From: Limisphaerales bacterium
Lineage (GTDB): Bacteria > Verrucomicrobiota > Verrucomicrobiia > Limisphaerales > SXTU01
Direction: 5' to 3'
NCBI GenBank assembly: GCA_009773355.1
Contig: WRPG01000018.1
Coordinates: forward strand, 1 to 64,000
DNA length: 64,000 nt
Positions 8,660 through 16,974 of the stretch are shown in pieces. Position numbers and translations under genes: made by a program. Under the pieces are notes generated by a model. The model saw nothing but the letters and a program-made list of their open reading frames with translations, searched no databases and had not been told where the DNA came from. Position 1 is the first letter of the stretch; every line of letters begins with the position of its first letter.

Positions 8660-9355
8660 TCAGAGCTTCCGCACCCGGATGTTCCGAATCCAAAACTCCT
8701 GACCGTGGTGCTGGAAGACGATGTGGCCCTCCGGCTCGGCCATGAAGCGCGGCTTGTCGGCGAACTTGCTCTTGGCCGCCAGCGCCTTCACCGCGTCGCT
8801 GCCCCAGGTGTATTCCACGATCTTCGCGCCGTTGAGCCAGTGCTCCACATGGTTGTTCTTGAAGACGATCTTCGCCGCGTTGAACTCGCCCACCGGCTTG
8901 AGTTTCCGCTGCTCGTTCGGCGCGTAAAGCCCGTAGAGCGCGCCGGCGGAGGTCAGCGGATTCTTGCCGTCGGGATGCTTGGAGTCGTCGAGGATCTGCA
9001 TCTCCGGGCCGGTCCACCAGGCCGGGCCTTTGTCCAGCTCGGCCACGCGATACATCACGCCGCTGTTGCCGCCGGGCGCGACCTTCCACTCCAGCTCCAG
9101 CTCGAAGTCCTTGAACTTCTCGGTGGTGATGAGGTCGGTGACCTGGCCGCCGGCTTCCTTCGGCACGGTCTTGAGCGCGCCGTGGTCGTTGATCCAGCCC
9201 TTGCTCGGGAAGCCCTCACCCTTGAAGGCGCGCAGGCCCTTGGTTTCCTTGCCGTCGAAGAGCACCTGCCACTCACCGGGCTGGTCGGCGGCGGGGGCAA
9301 GCGTGGCGGCGAAGGTGAACGCGGCCGTGAAAACGAAGGCGAATGTTCGGTTCAT
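8660..9355 (-). CDS. Secreted DUF1080 protein, copy 2
   Basis: 231 residues from ATG 9355 (MNRTFAFVFTAAFTFAATLA, signal peptide). It has the same layout as its neighbour: EWQVLFDGKETKGLRAF, ELEWKVAPGGNSGVMYRV, VEHWLNGAKIVEYTWGSD and the closing GHIVFQHHGQEFWIRNIRV. It begins the two-gene DUF1080 unit. Upstream lies a family A palindromic element (9440-9509), so any promoter must sit in the roughly 80 bases between. Confidence 0.87.
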   Translation of the reverse strand: MNRTFAFVFTAAFTFAATLAPAADQPGEWQVLFDGKETKGLRAFKGEGFPSKGWINDHGALKTVPKEAGGQVTDLITTEKFKDFELELEWKVAPGGNSGVMYRVAELDKGPAWWTGPEMQILDDSKHPDGKNPLTSAGALYGLYAPNEQRKLKPVGEFNAAKIVFKNNHVEHWLNGAKIVEYTWGSDAVKALAAKSKFADKPRFMAEPEGHIVFQHHGQEFWIRNIRVRKL

Positions 9356-9439
9356 GTTGGCAGGCAGTTGGACGTTTGCGTGCCCGGCAAGGTGACAAGA
9401 CCAGGACGCGCAGGACAAGCTGATTCCCGCAACGGTGGT

Positions 9440-9509
9440 GTAGGAGACGACGTGAGGAGTCTCTGACTTTCTTCCGGAAACAAGTGAGACTCCTCACGTC
9501 GTCTCCTAC
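9440..9509. repeat. REPIN-like palindromic element, family A (A1)
   Basis: Two arms in inverted orientation. The left begins GTAGGAGACGACGTGAGGAG and the right is its near-perfect reverse complement, separated by a short spacer (ACTTTCTTCCGG core). The GTAG tag at the outer edge of each arm is typical of REP sequences. It is intergenic here, between the DUF1080 and PfkB genes. Confidence 0.85.
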
Positions 9510-9519
9510 GGGGACCGGC

Positions 9520-10422
9520 TCAAAACCGCGCCAGCGCTTCCAGCTCCTTCACGCGCAGATCAATCGCCTGCCGCGTCGCCTTCGTGGTGGCGACCACGCC
9601 GAAGCCTTCGCAGCAGAACGACGCCGTCACGGTGCCGTGGATGATGGCGCGGCGGAGATTCTTCTCGATGTCCCCCTTCGCGCTGGCGAGGTAGCCGATC
9701 ATGCCGCCGACAAACGAATCGCCCGCGCCCGTCGGGTCCACGACCTTCCGCAGCGGATACGCCGGGGCGATGAAGAAGCCGCTCGGCCCGGACAACACCG
9801 CGCCGTGGGAACCCTTCTTGATGATGATGTATTTGGGGCCGAGCTTGTGAATCTTTTTCAGCGCGCTGAAGACGTTGTCCTCCTTGGTGAGCTGGTGCGC
9901 CTCGCTCTCGTTGAGCACGAAGGCATCCACGCGCCGCAGCAGCTTGAGCAGGTCCGGCAGCATGATGTTCATCCACAGGTCCATCGTGTCGGCCACAACG
10001 AACTTCGGCCGGCTCAACTGGTCAATCACCGCGTGCTGGATGGGCGGCGCGATGTTCGCCAGCAGCACGTAGGGCGTGGTCTCGTAATCGCCCGGCAGCT
10101 TGGGCGACCACTTCTCGATCACGCCGAGCACGGTGTTGAGCGTGCGCCGGTTGTTCATGTTGACCTCGTATTCGCCCGACCAGTGGAAGGTCTGGCCGTC
10201 CTTCACGCGCTCCAGGCCGCGCAGGCAGATGCCGTGCTTCTCGTAGAGCCGGACGTATTTCGCCGGGAAGTCGCCGCCCACCACGCCGAGCAGCTTGGTG
10301 GGGGCGAAGAAGCTGGCCGCGACCGCCGCGTGGCTGGCGGAGCCGCCGAGCAGGCGCGGGTTCTCCGCGCTGGGGGTCTTGATGGAATCGAGGGCGGTGG
10401 TGCCGACTACGAGGACGCTCAT
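9520..10422 (-). CDS. PfkB-family carbohydrate kinase
   Basis: 300 residues from ATG 10422 (MSVLVVGTTALDSIKTP). The in-frame upstream extension to 10617 has no homology-like features and is rejected. PfkB (ribokinase-like) kinases phosphorylate sugars or nucleosides with ATP in the cytoplasm. The glycine-rich LLGGSASHAAVAASFFAP substrate motif is near the N-terminus and the ATP/anion-hole signature VDPTGAGDSFVGGMIGYLA, with catalytic D, is near residue 240. The substrate cannot be predicted. Homologues of this subtype are often annotated as sugar kinase or adenosine kinase. Confidence 0.88.
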   Translation of the reverse strand: MSVLVVGTTALDSIKTPSAENPRLLGGSASHAAVAASFFAPTKLLGVVGGDFPAKYVRLYEKHGICLRGLERVKDGQTFHWSGEYEVNMNNRRTLNTVLGVIEKWSPKLPGDYETTPYVLLANIAPPIQHAVIDQLSRPKFVVADTMDLWMNIMLPDLLKLLRRVDAFVLNESEAHQLTKEDNVFSALKKIHKLGPKYIIIKKGSHGAVLSGPSGFFIAPAYPLRKVVDPTGAGDSFVGGMIGYLASAKGDIEKNLRRAIIHGTVTASFCCEGFGVVATTKATRQAIDLRVKELEALARF

Positions 10423-10637
10423 GCAGTGTTGGTAGAGTTCAGTTCGTTGCGGCGCGGACGCTACCGGCAACGGCCCGGCGGGGCAAGCGGCTTGCAGTGC
10501 CACCGTCGTCGCGCCCGCCCCTTGGCTGTTCACAGGCCTGGCCGCGTCTTTCCACTTGTCATTCCGCTTGACCCGGCTCGGGATCAAGGGCGAGCTTCGC
10601 GCCGCACAGCCAATCACTGGTCCGCGTTCCCTTCCCC

Positions 10638-11207
10638 ATGAAAACTCTCCTTCACTGCCCTCCGTTGTTTGCCGTCCTGCTCGTTGCCGGTGCTGTCTTC
10701 GCCCAGGAAAAACCCGCCAGCCTGCTGCCCGTCTTCGGCGCGGAGGGCCGTGAGTTCACCGCCAAGGCGCAGGGCGGCAAGGCCATCAAGGGCTGGCTGC
10801 CCACCGGCTGGGACGACAACTCCGAGTGGGCCACGCTGGCCGCGACTTACACCAAGCTCAAGGACGGCCCGAAGGAGGGTGTCACCGCCGTGCGCATCGA
10901 GTTGAAGGACCTCGGCGAGGGCCAGCTCCAGCTCACGAGCTACTCCGGCAAGCGCGTCTTCAAGAAGGGCGTGAAGCATGTCATCGAGGGCTGGCTGCGC
11001 GGCAGCGCGGAGTTCAAGGTCGGCGTGCGCCAGCCGGGCGACCCGTATGAGTTTTACGTCGAGCACGAGCTGTCGGGCGGCAAGGAGTGGAAGGCGTTCA
11101 AGGCCGAGTTCGCCCTCGAGGCCGACAAGGAGGCGTTCATCATGTTCGTGATGCCGGGGACCGGGACGGTGGACCTCGCGGGCGTCGTGGTGCGCGAGGT
11201 GAAGTGA
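10638..11207 (+). CDS. Secreted beta-rich protein, probable carbohydrate-binding type
   Basis: 189 residues with signal peptide MKTLLHCPPLFAVLLVAGAVFA. The mature part begins after AQEKP and is rich in beta-strand patterns, with GWLRGSAEFKVGVRQPGDPYEFY and a closing MFVMPGTGTVDLAGVVVREV. This outline is like a CBM4/9-type galactose-binding-like module found in Verrucomicrobiota and Planctomycetota exported proteins. No catalytic residues are evident. Its stop is 11 bases before the next gene, so cotranscription with the TraB-like gene is likely. Confidence 0.65.
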   Translation: MKTLLHCPPLFAVLLVAGAVFAQEKPASLLPVFGAEGREFTAKAQGGKAIKGWLPTGWDDNSEWATLAATYTKLKDGPKEGVTAVRIELKDLGEGQLQLTSYSGKRVFKKGVKHVIEGWLRGSAEFKVGVRQPGDPYEFYVEHELSGGKEWKAFKAEFALEADKEAFIMFVMPGTGTVDLAGVVVREVK

Positions 11208-11218
11208 TCAGAATTGCC

Positions 11219-12361
11219 ATGAATCCGCAGCAACACCCGGCAGCTTTTCGTGCGGCGTGCTGCGTGTTGCGTGTCAATGGCGCGGGGCTGGTTCTGCTCG
11301 CGTGGCTGGTCGGACACGGCGCGTTTGCCCAGGTGGCAGCGACCAACCGGCCGCCTTCCTCGCTCGTCCGCTTCGCTGTCGAGCCGTTCATGCGCGTGAC
11401 CAACGGCGCGACCGGCGCGGTGGAGTTGCAGGTGGCGGTGCGGAAGCTCGTGCCGACCAACGGCACCGGCCCGGTCATCTGGCTCACGGGGGCGTCGCAC
11501 ATCGGCGAGACGAATTACTACGCGCTCCTCCAGAAGCACCTCGACGCGCAGGCGCTGGTGCTCTTCGAGGGCATTCACGCCCGGGGCAAGTCCGGTGCGA
11601 CCAACGCCGCCGCTTCGGAAAAGGCCGCGACCAATCCCGCACCAGCCGCGAAAAAAGAAGCCCCCGCGCCGGAGCCGGCGGCGAAGGCGGCGGAGCGCAC
11701 GACGCTGCAAAAGGATCTGGCCGAGTCGCTGGGGCTGGTTTTCCAGCTCGAAGCCATCAACTACACGGGCAAGCATTTCCGCAACAGCGACCTCTCCGTT
11801 CAGGAGTTGAAGGAGCTGATGGACAAGGATGACGAGCCGGCCGCGCCGGACTCGCCGAAGGAGAAGCGCAAGAACGAGGCGTTCGAGCAGTTGCTCAAGG
11901 CGATGGAGGGCAACTCGCTCTTCGGCACGCTGCTCAAGGCCGGGTTCAAGCTCGTCGGCGGCAACCCGAAACTTCAGGCCATGACGAAGCTCGCGCTCAT
12001 CGAGGCGCTGGGCGGCATCCGCGGCGACATTTCCCGGATGAAAAGCCTGCCGGAGGACATGCAGCGGCTGATGGAGGTGCTCATCCAGGCGCGCAACGAC
12101 GCCGTGCTCAAAGACCTGCGGACCGAGTTGAACCGCGCCCAGCCGCCCGCCAGCATCAGCGTCTTCTACGGCGCGGGGCATATGGACGACTTGGAGCGGC
12201 GCGTGCGGCGCGAGTTTGGCTACCGTGCGGAGAGCGACGTGTGGCTGCCGGCGTTCACGGTGGATTACGTGAAGGCGGGCCTGAGCGTCATCGAGGCCAC
12301 GATCCTGCGCACGATGGTCCAACGGCAGATGCAGGAGCTGCTGCCGACGGAGAAGCCGTGA
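11219..12361 (+). CDS. Exported TraB/GumN-like protein
   Basis: 380 residues from ATG 11219. A hydrophobic segment (GLVLLAWLVGHGAFA) about 24 residues in looks like a signal peptide or anchor. The segment GPVIWLTGASHIGETNYY followed by LVLFEGIHA is the conserved glycine/glutamate pair of the TraB/PrgY/GumN family, and the late SVFYGAGHMDDLERRV is its second conserved histidine motif. The family is thought to contain metal-dependent peptidase-like proteins. An Ala/Pro/Glu-rich linker (about residues 122-160) interrupts the domain. Substrate unknown. Confidence 0.72.
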   Translation: MNPQQHPAAFRAACCVLRVNGAGLVLLAWLVGHGAFAQVAATNRPPSSLVRFAVEPFMRVTNGATGAVELQVAVRKLVPTNGTGPVIWLTGASHIGETNYYALLQKHLDAQALVLFEGIHARGKSGATNAAASEKAATNPAPAAKKEAPAPEPAAKAAERTTLQKDLAESLGLVFQLEAINYTGKHFRNSDLSVQELKELMDKDDEPAAPDSPKEKRKNEAFEQLLKAMEGNSLFGTLLKAGFKLVGGNPKLQAMTKLALIEALGGIRGDISRMKSLPEDMQRLMEVLIQARNDAVLKDLRTELNRAQPPASISVFYGAGHMDDLERRVRREFGYRAESDVWLPAFTVDYVKAGLSVIEATILRTMVQRQMQELLPTEKP

Positions 12362-12370
12362 CGGCTGTTG

Positions 12371-12507
12371 CCCGTAGCGCGGACTTGCAGTCCGCTGTTT
12401 CGCCGGCTTGCAGCCGGCAGAGCGCCCTTCACTTCCGGCAGGTTCAAACAAAGCGTGGCGTCGGCGGGTTGCAAACCCGCGAAACGGCAGGCTGCAAGCC
12501 AGCGCCA
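12371..12507. repeat. Composite REP-like hairpin cluster, family K
   Basis: A run of small hairpins after the TraB-like gene: GTAGCGCGGACTTGCAGTCC, then CGCCGGCTTGCAGCCGGC, then GGCGGGTTGCAAACCCGC, then GGCAGGCTGCAAGCC. The stems differ but all have a TTGCA apex. The first has the GTAG tag. It occupies most of the 304-base gap before 12666; I see nothing else in the rest of that gap (12508-12665) apart from room for a promoter. Confidence 0.75.
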
Positions 12508-12665
12508 CCATCAGGAGTCGTGCGGCGTGATTGGCGGGCGATTAAGCGCGGGAATGTTTCGGTTTGGCAAACTTCAGCGCGCTAACCCAACTCTGCCCTT
12601 GCCCCCGCGCCACGTTCAGGTTCCCCTTATCCCGGCAGTCCGTTCTGCCGATAACCCTCAAGCGA

Positions 12666-14102
12666 ATGGAAAGCAAAGCTGTGGACACGCATCAGAAGGC
12701 GCTTCAGGTCAACCTCGACCCGTCGAAATACGGCACGTTCGTCGAGATCGGCGCGGGGCAGGAGGTGGCGCGCTGGTTCTTCCGCGTCGGCGGCGCGGCG
12801 GGCACCATCGCCAAGACCATGTCGGCCTACGACATGACGGTGAGCGACGCGATCTACGGCCCGTGCGAGCGCTATGTCAGCCGCCAGCGGCTCACCGCGA
12901 TGCTGGAGCGCGAGTTTGGCCTGCTCATCGAGCGGCTCGGCCAGAAGCGCGGCGCGAACACCAAGTTCTTCGTCTTCGCCGACACCGTGGCCGCTAAGAG
13001 CTATTCCCGGAAGGACATGGACGCGCAGGGCTGGCTGGGCGTGCGCTTCCAAACTGAGCCGCAAGGCGAGCCGTCGCAGATCATCATCCACGCGCGCCTG
13101 CTTGACCCGGAGAATGTGCAGGAGCAGGAAGCGCTGGGCATCATCGGCGTGAACCTCGTCCACGCCGCGCTCTACCTGCACCACGACCCGGCGGCGCTGC
13201 TCGACGCGCTGCTCGACAACCTCACCGCCGAGCGCGTCGAAGTGGACATGGTCAAGCTCACCGGCCCGGCCTTCGCGGGCGTGGACAACCGCGTGGTGGC
13301 GCTCCAGCTCGTGCAGCGCGGGCTGACCAAGGCGGCGATGTTCCTCGCCAATGGCGAGGTCGTGCAGCCCGCCGACGTGCTCTACAAGAAGTCCATCATG
13401 GTCGAGCGCGGCAGCTTCCGCCCCGTGATCAACACGACGCTCGACATGCTGGAGTGCGCCACCAGCCTGTTCGTGCAGGAGCCGAAGGTGCAGGGCGAGG
13501 AGGTCACGGTCTTGATGGAGATGACCTTGAAGAACCTCATTGACGGCGACCGCATTGACCCCAAGGACTTCCTCGACCGCGTGGACATCCTCGGCGCGCT
13601 CGGGAAGAACGTGTTGATCTCGAACTACGGCGAATACCACCGGCTCGCCGCCTACCTGTTCCGCCACACGAAGAAGATGATCGGCATCGTCATGGGTGTG
13701 CCGACGCTGCGGGAGATTTTTGAGGAGAAGTATTACGTGGACCTCGAGGGCGGCATCCTGGAGAGCTTTGGCCGGCTGTTCAAAAACGACCTCAAGCTCT
13801 ACGTTTATCCGTTGCGCGAGGCCAAGACCGGCGCGCTCATCACGGCGGGCAACCTGCGCGTCGCGCCGAATCTCCGGCACCTCTACGCCTACCTCGTCGA
13901 GAACCGGCTCATCGAGAGCCTGCGCGATTTCGACGAGCGCTGCCTGCCGATCTTCTCCCGCGACGTGCTGGCGAAAATCCGCGCGGGCGACCCCGCCTGG
14001 GAGGCGATGGTCCCGCCCACCGTCGCGCAGATGATCAAGGAACGCCGGCTGTTCAACTACGGGGCCGACGCGAAGCCCTCCGCGCCAGCGCCCCTAGCCT
14101 GA
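12666..14102 (+). CDS. Conserved protein of unknown function, 478 residues
   Basis: The start ATG 12666 gives MESKAVDTHQKALQVNLD, the conserved N-terminus as I recall it. The protein is soluble, without signal or membrane segments. Strongly ordered segments include GTFVEIGAGQEVARWFFRVG, AGTIAKTMSAYDMTVSD, YVSRQRLTAMLEREF and a late NYGEYHRLAAYLFRHTKKM. Relatives are widespread in diverse bacteria and often carry misleading labels such as TonB-dependent receptor or nucleotide adenylyltransferase. No barrel, plug or HxGH nucleotidyltransferase motif is visible. I cannot assign a function. A long inverted repeat follows its stop codon. Confidence 0.8.
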   Translation: MESKAVDTHQKALQVNLDPSKYGTFVEIGAGQEVARWFFRVGGAAGTIAKTMSAYDMTVSDAIYGPCERYVSRQRLTAMLEREFGLLIERLGQKRGANTKFFVFADTVAAKSYSRKDMDAQGWLGVRFQTEPQGEPSQIIIHARLLDPENVQEQEALGIIGVNLVHAALYLHHDPAALLDALLDNLTAERVEVDMVKLTGPAFAGVDNRVVALQLVQRGLTKAAMFLANGEVVQPADVLYKKSIMVERGSFRPVINTTLDMLECATSLFVQEPKVQGEEVTVLMEMTLKNLIDGDRIDPKDFLDRVDILGALGKNVLISNYGEYHRLAAYLFRHTKKMIGIVMGVPTLREIFEEKYYVDLEGGILESFGRLFKNDLKLYVYPLREAKTGALITAGNLRVAPNLRHLYAYLVENRLIESLRDFDERCLPIFSRDVLAKIRAGDPAWEAMVPPTVAQMIKERRLFNYGADAKPSAPAPLA

Positions 14103-14112
14103 CGCCGGGCCT

Positions 14113-14312
14113 TGGGTGGCACCCGCGTCTCGCGGGTCGTTTTCGGCGACTCGCCGAAAACCCAGCGTGCGGGAGTCCGAACGGCTTCGGTTGTGGAGGT
14201 GTCCCGTGCTCGCGCCAGCGCAAAGACGCGTTGGCAACCTGCGCGCCCGGCATCGCCCGCCATTGTTTCCGGCGGGACTCCGGAAACGACCCGCGAGACG
14301 CGGGTGCCACCC
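14113..14312. repeat. Long inverted repeat, family L (200 bp REPIN-like)
   Basis: Left arm starts GGTGGCACCCGCGTCTCGCG and runs about 28 bases before a second small palindrome (CGGCGACTCGCCG). The right arm is the exact complement, ending at 14312. Each arm contains its own hairpin (ACCCGCG-TCT-CGCGGGT). The internal 110 bases show no gene. It lies between the convergent 478-residue gene and crcB and could fold as a double terminator. Confidence 0.85.
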
Positions 14313-14318
14313 GAAGCT

Positions 14319-14705
14319 TCAGCGGGTGAAGAGTTCGCCCGCACGGAAGCCAAGCCAGACCGCCGCGAGACAGAGCACCACGGAGAGCAGGACATTCCAC
14401 CCAGCCGCCGGCCAGTGCCCGTCGCGCACGAGCTGGAGCGTTTGCAGACTGAAGGCGGAGAAGGTCGTGTAGCCGCCGCAAATGCCCGCCATGAGGAAGG
14501 CCCGCCCATGCTCGCTGCCCCACCAGCCCGTGGACGGCTGCGCGACGGCGGCGAACACACCGATGAGGAACGAACCGCTGACATTGACGAACAGCGTGCC
14601 CAGCGGAAACGCCTTGCCGGCGAGCGAAGTCACCCACTCCGCCAGCCCGTAACGCAGCATCCCGCCCAGCGCGCTGCCGAGGCCGATCCAGAGGTAGATT
14701 CGCAT
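14319..14705 (-). CDS. crcB: Fluoride ion channel CrcB/Fluc
   Basis: 128 residues with four hydrophobic helices, the standard size. The channel exports fluoride across the inner membrane as a dual-topology dimer. Conserved motifs are GGMLRYGL near the N-terminus, LGTLFVNVSGSFLIG in helix 2 with the pore asparagine, and GICGGYTTFSAFSLQTLQL in helix 3 with the break residues and phenylalanines. A B-type palindrome sits just upstream of the start, and I find no fluoride riboswitch consensus there. Confidence 0.95.
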   Translation of the reverse strand: MRIYLWIGLGSALGGMLRYGLAEWVTSLAGKAFPLGTLFVNVSGSFLIGVFAAVAQPSTGWWGSEHGRAFLMAGICGGYTTFSAFSLQTLQLVRDGHWPAAGWNVLLSVVLCLAAVWLGFRAGELFTR

Positions 14706-14762
14706 GGCGGGAAGCTAGGAATGTCCGCGCGTGTCGGAAAGCATGAAAGCGTCCCGGGCATT

Positions 14763-14851
14763 GGGAGCGCGGCCTTCAGGCCGCAGCAAGCAGCGGGAAT
14801 TCGAGAGCGATGTTCGCGCCACCACCATCTGCGGCGTGAACGCCGCGCTCC
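14763..14851. repeat. REPIN-like palindromic element, family B (B1)
   Basis: Left arm GGAGCGCGGCCTTCAGGCCG with its CAG tail; right arm CTGCGGCGTGAACGCCGCGC ending in CTCC. Each arm is a hairpin with a GGAG tag at the outer edge. The element ends one base before the stop codon of the zinc ribbon gene. Confidence 0.85.
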
Positions 14852-14852
14852 G

Positions 14853-15164
14853 TCAATGCCAGCGCAATCCCAATGACAAGATCGCGAAGTAGCTGAATGC
14901 CAATGCGAGGCCCACCGCCACCAGCCACCAGAGCCGGCTCACGCCCTTCATCTTCGTCTTGTTTTCGCGCTGTCCGCCGAACTCCTCCTTCACGAACTCG
15001 TCGTAGTTGAACTCGTCTTCCGGGATGCCCAATCGGTCGGCGGTGCGCTGCGAGTCCGCGCGGTCGTTCCAGCCGGTCTTATCATCGGCCCCGCACTCGG
15101 GACAAGCCAGCGCGCCGCGCGGCACGTCCGCGCCGCAGTTGGGGCAGTTTTCCGGCGCGCTCAT
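14853..15164 (-). CDS. Zinc ribbon protein with C-terminal membrane helix
   Basis: 103 residues from ATG 15164. Residues 1-30 form a double CxxC zinc ribbon (CPNCGADVPRGALACPECG). A short charged region follows, and a single hydrophobic helix (LWWLVAVGLALAFSYFAILS) stands near the C-terminus. The architecture suggests a tail-anchored protein with a cytoplasmic zinc ribbon; function unknown. Its ATG overlaps the TGA of the upstream epimerase gene by three bases, so the two are coupled. Confidence 0.8.
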   Translation of the reverse strand: MSAPENCPNCGADVPRGALACPECGADDKTGWNDRADSQRTADRLGIPEDEFNYDEFVKEEFGGQRENKTKMKGVSRLWWLVAVGLALAFSYFAILSLGLRWH

Positions 15165-16114
15165 TTCCGCGCGGCGATGAACCACTCCACGAACTTCGGG
15201 ATGCCCGCTTCGATCTTCACCGACGGGTTGTAGCCGAGCTTCGCCCGGGCCTTCGAGATGTCCGCGTAGGTGATGGGCACGTCTCCGGGCTGGGGTGGCT
15301 GGCGATCAATGTTCGCGGTCCTGCCGAGAGACTTCTCCAGCAGCGAGATGAGGTAGTCCAGGCGCACGGTCTGCGACTCGCCGAGGTTGAAGATGTCGAA
15401 GCCGAATTCCTGTCGCGTGCAGGCCATGACGCCGTCCACCGTGTCGGTCACGTAGGTGTAATCGCGCGCGGTCGAGCCGTCGCCGAAGACGGGGATGGAT
15501 TTCCCCGCGCTGATGAGCGACGCGAACTTGTGGATCGCCAGGTCGGGCCGCTGGCGCGGGCCATAGACCGTGAAGAAGCGCAGCATGGCGATGTCCATGC
15601 CGTAAACATGGTGGTAGGTGTGGCCGAGCGCCTCGCACGCGAGCTTGCTGGCGGCGTAGGGCGAGATGGCGCTGAAGATCGGGTCCGCCTCGCTGAACGG
15701 CACCTTCGCGTTCACGCCATAGACCGACGAGCTGCTGGCGATGGTGATTTTGCGCACCTTCCGCGCGCGCGCGGCTTCGAGCAAGTTCACCGTGCCCTCG
15801 ACGTTCACGCGCTGATAGAGCGCGGGCTGTTGCAAACTGGGTCGCACACCCGCGCGTGCCGCGAGGTGGATGACCTGGTCGAACTGCGCGGAGGCGAAGG
15901 CTTCTTCCACCGCCGCCCCGTCGGTCAGGTCGCCATGAACGAACGTGAACGGCAGCGCGAGCGACTGGAGGCTGCGGAGGTTCGCCTGCTTGAGCGCTGG
16001 CGCGTAGAAGTCGTTCAAGTCATCGAACGCGCAGACGGAATGGCCCTCGCGCAAAAGGCGCTCGCAGACATGGGAACCAATGAAGCCAGCGCCGCCGGTG
16101 ACGAGGAAGTTCAT
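15161..16114 (-). CDS. NAD-dependent nucleotide-sugar epimerase (UDP-glucuronate 4-epimerase-like)
   Basis: 317 residues, an extended short-chain dehydrogenase. The NAD motif GGAGFIGSHVCERLL is at residues 7-21 and the catalytic Y-x3-K is in ISPYAASKLACE with an upstream SSSSVYG serine. The early segment DDLNDFYAPALKQANL matches the UDP-glucuronate 4-epimerase (CapI-like) branch more than plain GalE. It would make UDP-galacturonate or a related sugar for surface polysaccharide. It is first in a coupled pair with the zinc ribbon gene. Confidence 0.85.
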   Translation of the reverse strand: MNFLVTGGAGFIGSHVCERLLREGHSVCAFDDLNDFYAPALKQANLRSLQSLALPFTFVHGDLTDGAAVEEAFASAQFDQVIHLAARAGVRPSLQQPALYQRVNVEGTVNLLEAARARKVRKITIASSSSVYGVNAKVPFSEADPIFSAISPYAASKLACEALGHTYHHVYGMDIAMLRFFTVYGPRQRPDLAIHKFASLISAGKSIPVFGDGSTARDYTYVTDTVDGVMACTRQEFGFDIFNLGESQTVRLDYLISLLEKSLGRTANIDRQPPQPGDVPITYADISKARAKLGYNPSVKIEAGIPKFVEWFIAARK

Positions 16115-16139
16115 GGGGGCGGAGATTAGTGGACGGTGG

Positions 16140-16229
16140 GTAAAACGTAAAACGTAATGCGTAATGCGTAAGAGCCAAACTCGTCCCCACGCCCTTCGGC
16201 CCTTACGTTTTACGCATTACGCATTACGC
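16140..16229. repeat. Word-type inverted repeat, family E (E1)
   Basis: Left arm is a string of related words (GTAAAAC, GTAAAAC, GTAATGC, GTAATGC, GTAAG); the right arm is the inverted copy starting CTTACGTTTTACGCATTACG. The spacer is about 28 bases. It is intergenic between fabG and the epimerase, two bases from the fabG stop codon. The same words recur inside all four YfhO genes. Confidence 0.85.
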
Positions 16230-16230
16230 C

Positions 16231-16974
16231 CTACATCACCATCCCGCCATCCACCGCGAGCACCTGGCCCGTGATGTAGCGCGCGGCGGGGCTGGCGAGG
16301 AAGACGGCGGCGTTCGCGATGTCGTCGGGCTGGCCGAGGGTGCCGAGAGGAATCTGCTTCACGACCTCCGCCTTCATCTCGTCCTTGAGCACGGCGGTCA
16401 TGTCCGTCTCGATGAAGCCGGGGGCGAGGACGTTCGCCGTGATGCCGCGCGAGGCGAGTTCCTTCGCGACGGACTTGGTGAAGCCGATGAGGCCGGCCTT
16501 GCTCGCCGCGTAGTTCGCCTGTCCGGCGTTGCCGATGAGGCCGATGACCGACGCGACGTTGATGATGCGCCCAGAGCGCTGCTTGAGGAACGCGCGCGTG
16601 AAGGCCTTGGTGAAGAGGAACGCGCCCTTGAGGTTCGTGTTGATGACCGCGTCCCAGTCCGCGTCGCTCATGCGCATGAGCAGGCCGTCGCGGGTCACGC
16701 CGGCGTTGTTGACGAGGATGTCCACCTTGCCGGCGTCCTTGAGGATCGCCTCGGCGGCGGTGCTCACGGCGGCGCTGTCGGCCACATCCACGGCCAAGGC
16801 CCACGCCTTGCGGCCGAGTGTCCGCACCTCGGCGGCGACCTTCTCGGAATTCTCCTGCGTGCGCGACACGCACACGACGTCCGCGCCCTCGGCGGCGAAC
16901 TTCAACGCGATGGCGCGACCGATTCCGCGGCCCGCGCCGGTGACGACCGCAACTTGTCCAGCCAGTGAACTCAT
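16231..16974 (-). CDS. fabG: 3-oxoacyl-[ACP] reductase FabG
   Basis: 247 residues, classical short-chain dehydrogenase of fatty-acid synthesis that reduces 3-oxoacyl-ACP with NADPH. Motifs: TGAGRGIGRAIALKFA at residues 12-27, NNAG in DILVNNAGVTRDGLL, catalytic S in NVASVIG and Y-x3-K in YAASKAGL, and the FabG-type ending GQVLAVDGGMVM. The start overlaps the end of the upstream membrane hydrolase gene by four bases. No other fab genes are nearby, so a role outside fatty-acid synthesis cannot be excluded. Confidence 0.93.
   Translation of the reverse strand: MSSLAGQVAVVTGAGRGIGRAIALKFAAEGADVVCVSRTQENSEKVAAEVRTLGRKAWALAVDVADSAAVSTAAEAILKDAGKVDILVNNAGVTRDGLLMRMSDADWDAVINTNLKGAFLFTKAFTRAFLKQRSGRIINVASVIGLIGNAGQANYAASKAGLIGFTKSVAKELASRGITANVLAPGFIETDMTAVLKDEMKAEVVKQIPLGTLGQPDDIANAAVFLASPAARYITGQVLAVDGGMVM

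Noticed and set aside
14706-14852. Fluoride riboswitch upstream of crcB
   Set aside because: I looked for the pseudoknot consensus in the leader and found only a B-type palindrome, which has the wrong structure.
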